Positions 13,401-26,737 of a stretch of DNA of 64,000 nt are shown here, piece after piece. Under the pieces are notes generated by a model. The model saw only the letters and a list, made by a program, of their open reading frames with translations. It was not told the DNA's origin and did not search any database. The translations under genes were made by a program, and so were the position numbers. The stretch comes from Hofstenia miamia. Taxonomy: Eukaryota; Xenacoelomorpha; Acoela. The stretch lies in the NCBI GenBank assembly GCA_004352715.1, contig SCFE01000066.1, forward strand, positions 791,540 to 855,539, written 5' to 3'. Each line of letters starts with the position of its first letter. Positions within the stretch are counted from its first letter, which is position 1.

Positions 13401-15689
13401 GGAATGCTTTTCAGTCAAGATGAAAAATGAAAAATAAAAACAGTTTTGCAATTAACTGATTTCAAGATGACAGTGAGAAACCATCGTTCGAAATAAAGGA
13501 CTAGTTGATTCGTTTTCAAAAATACTCGCTTTGAAAAGCTTGCGGAAGAGAATTAATGTATGGATTCTAACAAAACTCTTTACTTCAAGTGACGTGCTAA
13601 TAACTTTTGTAAAAGCAGCAACATTGCGGATCAACACTATTTCAAAATGGCAAAACAAACGGAAAGTAATTGCTTGAAAGAAGCGGGGCCGTTGCTGAAG
13701 CTGTAGCGCCTCCCCACAATTTCGTTGGCCATTTCTTTTCAACTAAGCACATTACTTGTTCCATACATTGCATTGCTCAAATAATTATTTGCATTAAACC
13801 GTTTTAAATTATGTACACAAACCTTGCCAAAATATTTATCACCTCATTTTGAAGGATATCCAAGGACATTGGGATATTACTTTGACAAACTTAATGATTC
13901 CTACTAAACGTTTCATCGTTGGGCCAACTGTGGGTATCACTTAGCGTTGTTGGCCTTACGTTGAAATGCTTAGTGGGTACTATACTCCTTATTTACTGAT
14001 ATGCACATAAATACAGTGTAAATTCAAAAAAAGCAAAAGGCGTTTTTTAATAAAACTTGTAACTTGATTTTCTTGAAAACTGTAAATTGAAATTGCGATA
14101 ATAAATCGGCCACAAGAATAAGTGCATTCGTCAATTTGAAGAAAAATTTTCTTTAAATTTAATCTTCGAAATGGTTTTTTCAAATTCTTTTCTCCTTTAA
14201 ATTTTTTGTTTTCAAGTTTTTTAAGAGGAATATTTGCATCGCCTAAAGCTTTCAATAAAATCTCAATTGAATATATTGCTAAAATCACATTTTTGATGCA
14301 TGCTGGCATTTGCTACACCGACAATTTTCAGGCGGCTTAATTTTAGAGAAAAACCAAAAATTCATGTCAAAAATGGAAAAGGTGTTAAGCTGCATTATTG
14401 TATCAAACAACTTAATCCGACCTCAAATTTTTATTGAAGGTAAGACATTGATACTATAATATTTTATGCAGGGGTACATCTTGGTCTTCCATAGCCTGTG
14501 AATGAAATATCTATTACACCTACAAGCGATGAATTAAAGTTTTGCAAATAGCGAAGCAATAAGCCTACAAAAATCACAACAGGAATGTGAATCAAAATAT
14601 TCAAGGAAATTCCTGCAATAGAATTTCTAAACAAAACTTATTTTTAAAATTCTTTAATATGATGAAAATGATGGAGTTTAAAATTTTAGTGTCTTATAAT
14701 TCTCTCCAGACAACAAAAGTTTTACTCAATGTTACCCGAACTTAATACTACTACATATATTTACATAAAACTCAGCACTGTTGAAGTCATTTTCCTTCTC
14801 CTTCTGCTACTCGCCCCAATGGAGGTGAAACAACAGTACTACTATATTAAATGAAATCGTCATACAACTCAGCCACGTCCACGTAATTAATCTTATCCAA
14901 TTTGCGTTACCATACTCAACTGAAAATGTATTATTAAACATATTTAAAGATATACGATCAAAAAAATTACACAGAGTAAAAGAAAATTATATTTAATGGG
15001 AAAATATAAGTTCCCACACAGATAATCAAAAGCAGAAGTAGAATATTGCATTTATTGGAAACAAAGACACTGTTACCTATGTATAAACACAATTCTCTCA
15101 AATGAATGATTTAAAAAGTTTTTAACTGCTTCTTCATATTGAAAAATGCAATTTAAGGTAAAAGAACACAAAATTGCGATAAAAAGTGTGAATTATAATT
15201 CAAAAACTGATGAAACATGGAAATAATTGAATCATAAACAATAACAATTGCAATACCAATTCAAAAATTATCTAAATAATTTTTGTGCGTTTTAGTACAA
15301 TTTCATCAAAAATATCAAAAAATCATTTAGCAACTTTGAAATTACTGACTTGAATGGATAAACATAATTTATGTCAAAGCTCATCATCTATACAAAGACA
15401 TAGCCTCCTTATGAAATAATTGATTTTGATTGGTCAAAAATGGCCTACATTAAGATTCGTCAAATTATTTAAAACCTGCTTATACTAAATCAGCTCACTA
15501 ACAAAAATCCATTACTCGAAACTTCCTAAGCGCATTAATTACACGAATAGTTAAATGAGAATATCAGCTTGACAGATTCCTCACTGAAGTGAAGAGCTAA
15601 GTGCAAGTGAAATGAATGAACTGGTTATTATTTCCATTAAAAGAGATTAAAAAATGTCATTGACAAATAGATTACTAAAATCTGTAATA
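6026..15689. other. Long AT-rich region without recognisable genes
   Basis: About 9.7 kb scanned on both strands. The open frames here are short, AT-driven and without motifs. Contents noted: (TA)n tracts at 7150-7183 and 7384-7414 bounding a roughly 200-bp unique segment, a single N at 7519, and a small imperfect palindrome at 10112-10141. No exon with convincing splice sites was found. Confidence 0.5.
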
Positions 15690-15870
15690 CGCGATTAAGC
15701 ATAGTTTAATCATATGCCATTAATGCATATTTTAAAAGTAGGCACTTAATGCATAGCTTAAGCATATGGAATCAATACATATTTTAAGCATATGCACTCT
15801 ATGCATATATTAGGCATATACAAATAATGCGAAATTTAAGCATATACAATCAATGCTGATCTTAAGCAGA
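15690..15870. repeat. Degenerate tandem repeat, unit about 30-36 bp
   Basis: Four to five imperfect copies of a unit containing TTAAGCATATG, a short spacer and AATGCATATT can be read in succession (for example near 15705, 15755, 15790 and 15836). The core words GCATAT and TTAAGCATA recur while the spacers diverge. This is an old minisatellite-like array. Confidence 0.6.
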
Positions 15871-18800
15871 AATTGGATACAGAAAGACTTAGTCATAAAA
15901 AAGTGATCTAGAAATAACTAAAAAACAAACAATGAGGATTTGATTAGCGAACATTTTTAAGAAAATATTAAATACGGATTAAGAAACTGTCGCACAGGTA
16001 CACAGGTAAAATAAGCAACAAACAAAAAAATTAGAAAGATAAAAGATATTGTGGGGAGTAAAGAATGTCTATTTCTACACCGGCCTTGTATAAGAACTTC
16101 AATTAATTGCTTGAAATATACAATATCTATAAAAAAGGCTGCGATTAAGAATCACAAATTGTCTGCCTTCCTCCATCGTTAGAAGACGTCAGCAAATTTT
16201 GCGCATGTTCTGATTAATAGCGGTGTCATCAATGAGCAGAAAAAAAATTAGACAATTTGAATCGAAAATAAAATTGTGTCAAAACTAAAAAGGAGGCCAT
16301 TTGAACACACTGGCCCAGTAAGAAAAAATTAATATTCCCGAAATAATGAAGATACGCCATACACATTTAGGACAATTCATAAGACCGAATTCAAGTGACG
16401 AGCGTTCATAGATTTTATAAACAAACATCTTTCGATTTATAATAAGTTAATAGGTTGGTAGAACCATAATTGCTTTTCTAAAAGATATCTAATTTCCATT
16501 ATGAAATTTTTAAGGTTTTCACCATTGGAAAAGAACATGAAATTGTATTGAAGACCTCAACATGTGAGATATGCATATGTAACATGGTAAAGAATTTCAA
16601 AATAACCATGATATTAATGAAGATCATACTTGAATGAATGTGAGTGTGAGAGTAAGAAAATGTCTAATGAATAAAAAGTTATCTTCAGAAACTTCATATG
16701 CTTAACCCGACAGGCGGCACTAAAAACGCAGTATGCTGCTGCTGATGATTAATGATCTAATCGGCCTTCAAGTAAGAATTTTTATGCAGAAATATCTATT
16801 TGGTAACAATGAAAATGCGAGACTGTTACTGTCCGAATTAGAGTGTTATTGATAAACATTGTTGAAAATTAATTTAGATATAGCAATTTTGACATTTGAT
16901 AAGTGCAAAATTTTATTAGAAATGCAGTAGCTTGCTCGATGTCCACATTCACAGTGGAATATGTTGTAAACGCACCTATAATTTGGATATGATTTTCAGT
17001 AATAATACATTAAGATGCCATGAGAATGACTACTGCAAACTTTCGCTTCCTTTAGAAATTCTATAAGTTTGAGGTGATATATTTTGAAAAAAACTGAAGT
17101 GTGAAATGAAAGGATGGTGATCGAAAAATAAAATGCGCATTTTGAAACAAATACCTCATTGACATCAAGAATAAGTGGAATCCCTGCAGACCAGAATAAT
17201 TCCTATGAAGTGACAATCATCAGAGCGGTGGAAAACCAATAATCAATAAAATTAATCCATTACTAATGCATTAAACTAAGCAATGGAAAGAACAGCTAAA
17301 CCCAAGGATAACTGAACAAAACGCCCGGAATAAGCCTGAAATTAAAAAGTTTACGTCTAAGACTAATTTCATTGATTTTCAAGCGGCCCCAAAATATTGA
17401 TGTCGCATGAGGTTTTAAAGTATGCCATGACATTTAGCATCAATTTACATTTAATTAAAGATAAAACTTGAAGTGAATTTTATTTGAAACCCGATCATTT
17501 CATCTGCAGCAAAAAGGAAAAAAGGAGGCAACTAAAAACTTACTCTTATGTCAACATTTTATTTCAGATTATATACGGTTTTTATCCTTGTTTTAACCAT
17601 ATTTCTACCGTTAAGTAACAAATCGATTTGTCAACATTTTGAACAATTATATCCTATCTTGCCAAAAAATATTGAAAGTCATTTACATTGACACATCTAT
17701 GGAGATGGACACGCTCGTGCAATGATGATTTGTACTAAAACTTATTATTGTGCAAACATAAATCAATAAGTTCTAGATAAATAAATAGAAAGCGCGTTTT
17801 TTACTAATTAAGTGCTCACTAGCGGATGCTATAAACGAACGCATGGAAATTGCACGGTGTTAAATAAAAACTTGATTATTTGGTTAATAATAATGAAAGC
17901 TCTTAACACATTGGTTGCTTCCAATTTCATTAAAAGCATGAGACAAGAAACTGGAATGGAAAGTTGGGAATTAAAATCTACTCCTTCGAGTATGACGTCT
18001 GATGTGACAAGGCCTGCGAGGATTCTACTTTCAGTAATTGTTTTCAAAAACTTGCAAACAATGAGTTTTCAACAGTCAGCAAAATGACGGAATCTATATT
18101 TAGAATATATGCAAAAAATAACTTTTACCAACTCTCAGCAAGACGAAAGACATTTCATCAAATTTTCAACTAAATGACATGAAACGATAGATATAAAAAT
18201 TACTCTTATGAGTGAACTATTCCAGATCACGAAAAAGAATCATTCCAAAACATTACAGCAACTGAAAATAGTTAGTTCTACAAAATCTAGTTTTCCTTTA
18301 GTCGAATTTTAGATTCAAACCATGAACAAATTCGCAAAGGTAGAAATTTAAATTTCCTGATTCTCCATTTAAATTTTTTCAAAAACCTGAAAAATTTCCA
18401 TATGCATTATTTGCAAAACTAATTAAATTAAATTCAAGAATAGATTCACTTCAAAGAATATTTTTTTCTAAATTGAAAAAATACAGTATATAGAATTTCA
18501 AAAATATAGAAAAGAAATTTATCAAACGTACATTCTGCATGAGGCTTAGGGTGAGTGACATTGATTGTAAAATAAAAAAGAAACTTTTTAAATACTGAAG
18601 CTAAGCATTATTTTGGTTTCTGCCAGTGTGGACTGGGTATAAAGTTTCGACCTAGGATTTCCTGGGCTCCTAGGGTTTGTGGAGTAACGATTCTTCCCCC
18701 CAATCACACCTGGATTTGACTATGATATTAAAACGAACTTTTGCACAAAATTCTTCATATCAGCAGTATAAAGTTGGAATATTCAGACATTTGCATCGTC

Positions 18801-19404
18801 ATAATTTTTGATGGCGTCATCAAACTTTAGCATTTTTTGAAATAAATTAAATATAATCTTAGCAGTTGGAAATGATGAAACTCATTAGAATTCATTCCTA
18901 CCTCATCAAATATAATTGGCTTTCTTATTTAAATTAATTTTTCCACACTGACAACAATAATAAGTTCTTGACAAAAATTTGAAGACTATACCTCCGTTTG
19001 AAAAACAATATTATACTTCAAATGAGTAGATATTTAGAAAATTGTTATTAGGAGGTTATGACCTCTAATAAAAGTTAGCAAAATGCACGAAGTTTCACTT
19101 AGCAAGCTCTACTAAAAGCTCTACTAAAGGTAGAATAGGGTTAAGCTGAAAAGTGCAAGTGTGCGTGCGGTTTGAGTATTCAAAAGAGTTATGTGCAGTT
19201 AATCTCGAAATACATAGTGTCAACCTAAATTTTTTATTGCATCACGATTTAATCAAACTTCACACATTTTTTACATCAGCCATTTGAACAAAGTATGGCA
19301 ATATGATATTTGCAAGTATTTAGGATCTGAAAAGAATACCCACGTGTCTGAAAGAGGCTCAAAACTCTTCATAAAAACTTAGCAATAAACAATCAATTAC
19401 ATCA
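15871..19404. other. AT-rich region without supported gene
   Basis: No recognisable repeats or genes. A pocket of more balanced composition at 17830-18087 is open on both strands, but it lacks a coherent pair of splice sites or any family motif, so I did not call it. Confidence 0.45.
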
Positions 19405-21134
19405 TATTGGGTGATCTTATTCTCTACAATGCCATAGGTACTTGAAGATTTAAGTCTAGTTCTAAATCAAAGCCTCCATTGGCAGATTCCCGCCTCTATT
19501 AGTTTCAAATGATCATGGTATCAACTAGGTGGGCAATAAAATCGTAAATACTATACCGAACATTTGTTGCTATTAAACTGATAAGTGAGAAGGTATTAAT
19601 GAAAAATAAACTACGCTAAGAATCACATAAATGGAAAAACACACGAATGTCCATTTGCTGCAGAAAACAGGAAATTTAATTACAGTATCAATTTTATAAT
19701 GACGATATAATCTTGCCCGTACAATGTCTGTTGGTTTTGTTCATATTTTATGACGTCTTAAATTATTAATGATTTTCTTAGATTGTCCAAACGCTCGTAG
19801 TGTACATTTCGATTCCTATGATTAAAGAGAAATCGCAGAGCAATCTGTGCTTCATTCAACAAATTAAAAGCAGGAATGTATATGTATAAATATGGCATTA
19901 AAATACTAGGAAATCAAACGTATAACGTAAAGGATAAGTTCAATGCTTCCCTAATTATTATAATGTAAAGGTAGATATTGAGTTAAAATAGCTACATGTT
20001 GACAATTTAGATAAAAGCCTAATGTTGCCAAAGGAAGTCGCTAATGTCAAAAGAATTAATGGGCAATTGATACTTTAGTTGACGATCACATTTAAAAATT
20101 AAAACCAAATTCGGTTATCATGAACTAAAGATGTTGAATCATTTAAAACCGTTAATCAATCAGTTCCGTTCTCCTACTCACCAAGTTGTGATGGTCAAGT
20201 AAAAATCACTACCTTATTCACTACAACTTAATTGCAATAGTATTAATCATCCATTAGGTTTAAAAATAGNTATTGGGTGATCTTATTCTCTACAATGCCA
20301 TAGGTACTTGAAGATTTAAGTCTAGTTCTAAATCAAAGCCTCCATTGGCAGATTCCCGCCTCTATTAGTTTCAAATGATCATGGTATCAACTAGGTGGGC
20401 AATAAAATCGTAAATACTATACCGAACATTTGTTGCTATTAAACTGATAAGTGAGAAGGTATTAATGAAAAATAAACTACGCTAAGAATCACATAAATGG
20501 AAAAACACACGAATGTCCATTTGCTGCAGAAAACAGGAAATTTAATTACAGTATCAATTTTATAATGACGATATAATCTTGCCCGTACAATGTCTGTTGG
20601 TTTTGTTCATATTTTATGACGTCTTAAATTATTAATGATTTCTTAGATTGTCCAAACGCTCGTAGTGTACATTTCGATTCCTATGATTAAAGAGAAATCG
20701 CAGAGCAATCTGTGCTTCATTCAACAAATTAAAAGCAGGAATGTATATGTATAAATATGGCATTAAAATACTAGGAAATCAAACGTATAACGTAAAGGAT
20801 AAATACAATGCTTCCCTAATTATTATAATGTAAAGGTAGATATTGAGTTAAAATAGCTACATGTTGACAATTTAGATAAAAGCCTAATGTTGCCAAAGGA
20901 AGTCGCTAATGTCAAAAGAATTAATGGGCAATTGATACTTTAGTTGACGATCACATTTAAAAATTAAAACCAAATTCGGTTATCATGAACTAAAGATGTT
21001 GAATCATTTAAAACCGTTAATCAATCAGTTCCGTTCTCCTACTCACCAAGTTGTGATGGTCAAGTAAAAATCACTACCTTATTCACTACAACTTAATTGC
21101 AATAGTATTAATCATCCATTAGGTTTAAAAATAG
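19405..21134. repeat. 865-bp direct duplication separated by a single N
   Basis: Copy 1 (19405-20269) and copy 2 (20271-21134) are near identical and meet at one N (20270). The differences seen are a 1-base deletion in a T run and a few substitutions (for example AAGTTCAAT versus AAATACAAT). The exact abutment at an N argues for a scaffold join of two contig ends or two haplotypes, not a biological tandem duplication. Confidence 0.85.
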
Positions 21135-21410
21135 ATCATCTTAAACGCATCTCTAAGAATGACACAACTTTTAAATAATCTCTTCTTTAGGAATGTTTTG
21201 TCTTGACTGGCTAGGAGGTGGTCTATTCAGCAGACAGTTCCCATAGTAAAATTTCTTATAGGTAGTGCAAGAATGTATGAGTAATTATAGTTAGGAAATG
21301 AATAAATCCACGTGAAATCGTTTTATTCCGAAATGAGATTGCTTCTCGAATTAAATGGAATTAATAATGCAGCGAACAAATTTAATTTCCGTTTGTGTCA
21401 AACAGCTGGC

Positions 21411-21568
21411 AAATGGTTTCTGATGTCTTTGTTTCACCTCGACACAGTAGCATAATAACGCGCGCACTCGAACTACAAAAAGCAACCAACCCGATTCCCA
21501 ATGAAGATCCATTTCTGCAAACCGGGTCAGACGCTTTGAACTCCATTAAGTTTAATCAAGCTCTATGT
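21411..21568 (+). CDS. Possible isolated coding exon, product unknown
   Basis: A pyrimidine-rich acceptor ending CAAACAG at 21410 is followed by a frame that stays open to 21670. It has protein-like, non-AT-driven composition (for example SDVFVSPRHSSIITRALELQ and NPIPNEDPFLQTGSDAL). A GTAAAG donor is available after 21568. No family was recognised, no partner exons were found nearby, and two minus-strand frames are also open across part of the segment. Calling it an exon rests on composition and on the quality of the acceptor only. Confidence 0.25.
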
Positions 21569-21670
21569 AAAGGAGGCGAATATAATTTACCATTAATGTT
21601 TAAGGAGGATCTTGTGGTGAATTCACCTCCATTATTTGTTGATTGGTTGGATTTAATGTACTGCTATTAA

Positions 21671-23822
21671 ACAAACACTTGTCACAGTACAATTATAATT
21701 TAGAAATATTTCATTGCTAAAGGCATGCTGTAAAGATTAGTACATATTTCATAAAGAACCTTTGCATGTATATGTCATATGTCAGAAATATAAAATCCTC
21801 ATCATTAACATGCAAAAAGGCTCGTTAAGTAAAATTAAAACAACGCATTTACATTCTGGTCAACCTCAGATATCAATTTCCAAATATAATAACACATTTC
21901 TAGAAATTTCTTTAAATAGTTATAGTACCGTAGCATAACATCAGTTATACACAACAAAAGCGGAAGCGGCCAACGATATTTGAAAAGGCTGGCTTCGATT
22001 CAGCTTAATTTTATGTCCGGTATTAAGAATAAAAGAAAATGTAACGTTATTCTGAATCAAAAATGTACATAATGCGAACATTAAGGCTTAAGCCCGACCT
22101 GGAATCTTCAAGCCCCGCGCGTCTCTTTTCATGCACTATTATAAGAAAAAACAAACATACATATAATGTGTGTAATAATACACACAAACTAATTCGCATC
22201 ACCACGTACTGGCTGAGGGCAACAGTTCCGTCAAAGAAGGCATACATGGGAAAAGTATGATGCAAACTTTAGAACAGCTACAAAACACACGTTAAATCAA
22301 AGAAAATTGTTGAAAAACATACGATATGAAACGCTTCCAATGATTGGGATTATTGCAAAACATTTATTTTTTCTAAGATTTTCAAGGCTTGGCATTGGCA
22401 ATGTCAGCTAATAATAAAAAATTTTTTTAAACAATAAGCATTCAGGTCTTAATAATACACGCATTGTGCATTAATATATGCTAATATAGGCTATGACCTC
22501 ATTTAAATAAACTCTAATTCGGCCCATTTTGCCTCATATATATGATCCTTTCCAAAAACAGTTCGATAATTGACCGTTTTTAGACCAATATTGGACATGT
22601 TAGAAATTACAATAAAAATATATAAACTGCAGTTGAAAAACCTACATTTTTGCAATAATCTGACTTAAAATTTAAGAATAAGTTTTAATTGAATGCAATT
22701 AGATATATAAGGTTGAAACAAAGTTAATATACTAGAAAAGGTAACACGGTATTTTTACTAAGTTAATTTGATGTAGTTTGTAAACCAGCCCAAATGTTAT
22801 AAGCTGCCTTTAGGCTCGATGCACATGTTGTTACAATATACATATAATACATACTGTTAACTTCACCTAATAAGGAAAACTTTAAAAAAAATCAACCCAA
22901 GTGGGTTCTTGGTCGGTGCTATGCTGTCTAAATGGTCTAAGACCTTATCTAGTAAGGCAGAATATTCTTTTAATAGGAAAATAAGAAAAATGAAATTCAA
23001 TTATATTTTAAAATCAATAGTTCTTCAATAGTACTTGAAAAGAACGGCTAGAGGAATTAAGGAAAATGTGTTTTCCACAATGTAGCCTATACAAATTACA
23101 TAGATTTGAATTTTACAGAAAATTGCTTTGGATTACTTAAGAATTACAAATTGAAAAGAGCCTCTTCAATGTGCAAACGACAAGGAAGGGAAAATAGACT
23201 ATTTTTAAAAGATAAAATGTATACGGAATAAAAAGAAATTTACAAAATGCATTAATCTTTAAAATTAAACTAATTTCACCTCACTTTAAAAAATAGTGAC
23301 AAAATCATATACAATGCGGTATTACGCGATTCAGTAATGGTCATCCTATAGAACATAAAGTTTCACGTGCCAATACCCAGTCCTTTATCAATAAATCATG
23401 AATCGACAAGTGGCTAAATGAAGTGTACACATCGCGGTATTGCCCATGTTACACGATAAAGTACACGAGTATGTGGCCTAAAATACCGTAAAAACCTACT
23501 TACTCGAAATTGCAAATACACAAAATTGATTTACATGTACATTTATGAGAAATTTAGTTCACTACACTGGCACAACAAAACAAAATTGCACAACTACTGC
23601 GAATTTGCAAATGTTTTTGTCAAAACTCTTTTAATATCTGCTAGCTCGGCCTGTGGTCTCTCTATGATTTCCAGTCCAACAACAGGGGAATCGATATAAG
23701 CTTAAAAATTTATAAAAATTGATAAATATGTTATGCACAGGGGTAGATTTTTCTCACAATTACTTGTAATTTATCTTATAGCGCATTCCAATTCACCAAA
23801 TTGAAGATAAATATGTCATCTT
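21671..23822. other. Non-coding stretch
   Basis: AT-rich, with a short GC-richer pocket at 22060-22265 open on both strands. On the minus strand that pocket could be split by a roughly 70-nt GT-AG intron, but no product is recognisable and I left it uncalled. Confidence 0.4.
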
Positions 23823-23834
23823 TATATACATTTA

Positions 23835-23878
<44 letters not shown>
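23823..23878. repeat. (TA)n microsatellite
   Basis: Nearly pure alternating TA over about 50 bp with one interspersed TG. One of several such tracts in the window (also 7150-7183, 7384-7414, 55190-55209, 55219-55262 and 61786-61823). Confidence 0.9.
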
Positions 23879-23881
<3 letters not shown>

Positions 23882-23920
23882 TATACACAATAAAGGAAAT
23901 ACATATATAAGAAAATATTT

Positions 23921-24952
23921 TGAAATACACGAATACCGAACACTAAAAAATTCCAATGCACGATTACACATTGGGCATAATTTTTATACAAATTTGGCAT
24001 TATTGAATGAAAAGTACATGGTTAGAGCACAGATGATTAACTAATGAAATTTACTCGAATTCAATAAAGTAAATGATAGTTAGCGGAAAAGCAGACGATG
24101 TACACTCCCCGCTCCTTCAATTCCTTGAATAAATTAAATTTATGGTACACTCAAAGGAAATGCTAAAAGTGCCGCGGATGAAATATACAAACAAATTTAT
24201 CACCATTTCACTACAGGGAATTCCAGTTATTTTAGAGCAGCCGCTAGTTTTTTTAACATTCTTTCTCACCTATAGTATACAGTTGCGTGTAGTATACACA
24301 ACAAATTATACTTAGACGCATTTTTTTTAAAAAAAACACTTTACTTTAAGAAAAAGGTCAGTACTGGACTATTTTTTTCCAAAAAATACATTATATATAT
24401 GTATATATGAAGCATGTACAAGTTAATTGCCAGACANTGAAATACACGAATACCGAACACTAAAAAATTCCAATACATGATGACACATTGGCATAATTTT
24501 TATACACATTTCGCATTATTAAACGAAAAGTACATGGTTAGAGCACAGATGATTAACTAATGAAATTTACTCGAATTCAATAAAGTAAATGATAGTTAGC
24601 GGAAAAGCAGACGATGTACACTCCCCGCTCCTTCAATTCCTTGAATAAATTAAATTTATGGTACACTCAAAGGAAATGCTAAAAGTGCCGCGGATGAAAT
24701 ATACAAACAAATTTATCACCATTTCACTACAGGGAATTCCAGTTATTTTAGAGCAGCCGCTAGTTTTTTTAACATTCTTTCTCACCTATAGTATACAGTT
24801 GCGTGTAGTATACACAACAAATTATACTTAGACGCATTTTTTTTAAAAAAAACACTTTACTTTAAGAAAAAGGTCAGTACTGGACTATTTTTTTCCAAAA
24901 AATACATTATATATATGTATATATGAAGCATGTACAAGTTAATTGCCAGACA
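23921..24952. repeat. 515-bp direct duplication separated by a single N
   Basis: Copy 1 (23921-24435) and copy 2 (24437-24952) are the same sequence with scattered differences near their starts (for example CAATGCACGATTACAC versus CAATACATGATGACAC). They meet at the N at 24436. Interpreted as unmerged contig ends or alleles, as at 20270. Confidence 0.85.
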
Positions 24953-26190
24953 TGTCATTTCAAAAAACCTAAAACTAATAGCAAAAAATTGTCTAGATCT
25001 GAAAATGTTACAAACCATTAACATATGAAAACAAACATTTTTCCTTATTTAACACCAATCTTAAAAGGAAATACACACACAGTATTTCACCTCAGATTAT
25101 GTGAACATTAGTTGTATGAATTATACCTAGGGCAACCAATTTTTGCCCTTAGTGTAAATTCATTCCGTTATTTTTGGCTTTCATAATTTCATTCATAGGG
25201 AGCTAAGGAGCCTTACCTGTAGCGACCTAAGCGTGATAGATTAGGCATTGGTCCATAAGAACGACCTCCTATAGTGTGAAAGATGGGCTTTTGTCACAAT
25301 TCACTCTGTTTTAATAACGCTTCCACAATAGGGAATCGTGTGGACTTAGCAAAACTGGAACAGTTATCGTCGCGAAATATATGGGCTAAAAAGAAACATG
25401 TACAAACAATTTCAACAGTCAATTTTAGCGCAAATGTATTTCATAATAATCTCTTACAAAAAAATATGTTGATAACTAATTGTACCTTTCATCACGAAAT
25501 TATCAATTACAGAGAAGAAGGATTAAATTTAGCACCAATATCATAATTAACCACTTAAAATCTTATTTTCCCACATGAAAATCTTTTCTTTTTTATTTTT
25601 CCTAATAATAACAAGTCCTTGTATTAAAAACTAGGTTATTCACAGGCGCGTATCAAGAATTTTTAAAGGAGGAGAGGCCCTATTCTTATCCGAGACATAC
25701 AGGCCAAGTAGTTTTTTCACCCTCTTAGCATAATGTTGTTCTCGCCCGTGCATATATGATAAATAAACCAAAAAGACAAACGGAGGTAATAAGAATAAAA
25801 CGAAATACCAATCGTAATTTTCATAAACATTTTTTGTATAAAAAAACATTCAAGGAGGGCAGGCGCAAGGCCCCCCCCCTAAACACGCTCCTGGTTCTTC
25901 ATCATATGAAGTATAGGAAAATTGACATAATAAGAGTTCGAGCCATTCCTTAAAACTAGCTACGTTGTGAAGTCATTATTCACAAACATTCCAGTGAAAA
26001 TGACAATTGAACATATTCCTTCTTTAATACTAGCAGAAGAAATTAAATTTCGCACAATGTAATAAGAAAATTTTTAAATATTGCTCATGGAAGGCAAGAC
26101 CATAGAATCATTTCTGGTACCAACCATGACTTGCTCTTCAATTGACATTGTTGAATCAACATTCGAAAATGTTAGAATAGTGAACCCTAC
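24953..26190. other. Non-coding stretch
   Basis: No supported gene. An 87-codon frame at 25283-25546 and the overlapping frames at 25640-25953 have no motif or splice context. A poly-C run lies at about 25872-25879. Confidence 0.4.
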
Positions 26191-26194
26191 ATGC

Positions 26195-26737
26195 TAGCAT
26201 AGATATATAGATGATATTTATGTTCTTTTTGAAAGATCTGATGATAATGATAATTTCTTACAATATATGAAAGGCTGTATGGAGCAATTGAAGTTCACTG
26301 CTGAAAAAAACAAATGTATTTAATTGAATTATCTGGATGTGACCATAACTAAGAGTGAAAGAGGTTATAAGATATCTTTCTTTCGAAAACTAAGAGACGC
26401 TAATTTATACATTGCAGCACATTCATATTGTGATCCTAGATATAAGATTAACACAATTAAATGTTTAATCAATCGAATAATAAAGATATCATCAGAATAT
26501 AAAAGTCTAGTTTCTTCCATTGTGTATAAATATGATTGTGAATAATGCAAATATTCTTATATTGGAGAAACTAAGCGACACTTTATGACAAGAATTAATG
26601 AATATCTTCCGAGACACCTAAGATCAGAAGTTAATATGCATATACATCAACCAAGGACAAACAATTTTAATATATTTATGAGAACACCTAATACTAAAAT
26701 TGTGGAAGCTATAATAACGAACAATAATCGAACTTGA
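26195..26737 (+). mobile_element. Penelope-like retroelement, 3' part (RT tail + GIY-YIG endonuclease), degraded
   Basis: One reading frame from 26201 to 26737 is interrupted only by two in-frame stops (26321 and 26543). It opens with RYIDDIYVLFE, the reverse transcriptase catalytic [YF]xDD motif. It continues through LNYLDVTITK and a region like the PLE RT thumb (FFRKLRDANLYIAAHSYCDP), then reaches KYDCE-stop-CKYSYIGETKRHF with the TRINEY segment. That pattern (paired cysteines, YIG, downstream Arg) is the start of the GIY-YIG nuclease that PLEs carry C-terminally. The linker between RT and nuclease is very short, so an internal deletion is likely. The 5' part of the element is not recognisable upstream. 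Non-functional copy; family assignment from motifs. Confidence 0.8.

Noticed and set aside
13452-13742. 96-codon minus-strand frame
   Set aside because: No motif or splice context; open frames of this length occur by chance in this much sequence.
17812-18087. Overlapping open frames on both strands with fairly balanced composition
   Set aside because: No family motif, no consistent splice pair and no neighbouring exons; either strand is equally plausible.
22047-22265. Minus-strand frame that could be two exons around a ~70-nt GT-AG intron
   Set aside because: The spliced peptide would end after about 30 residues, matches no family I know, and the plus strand is open over the same span.
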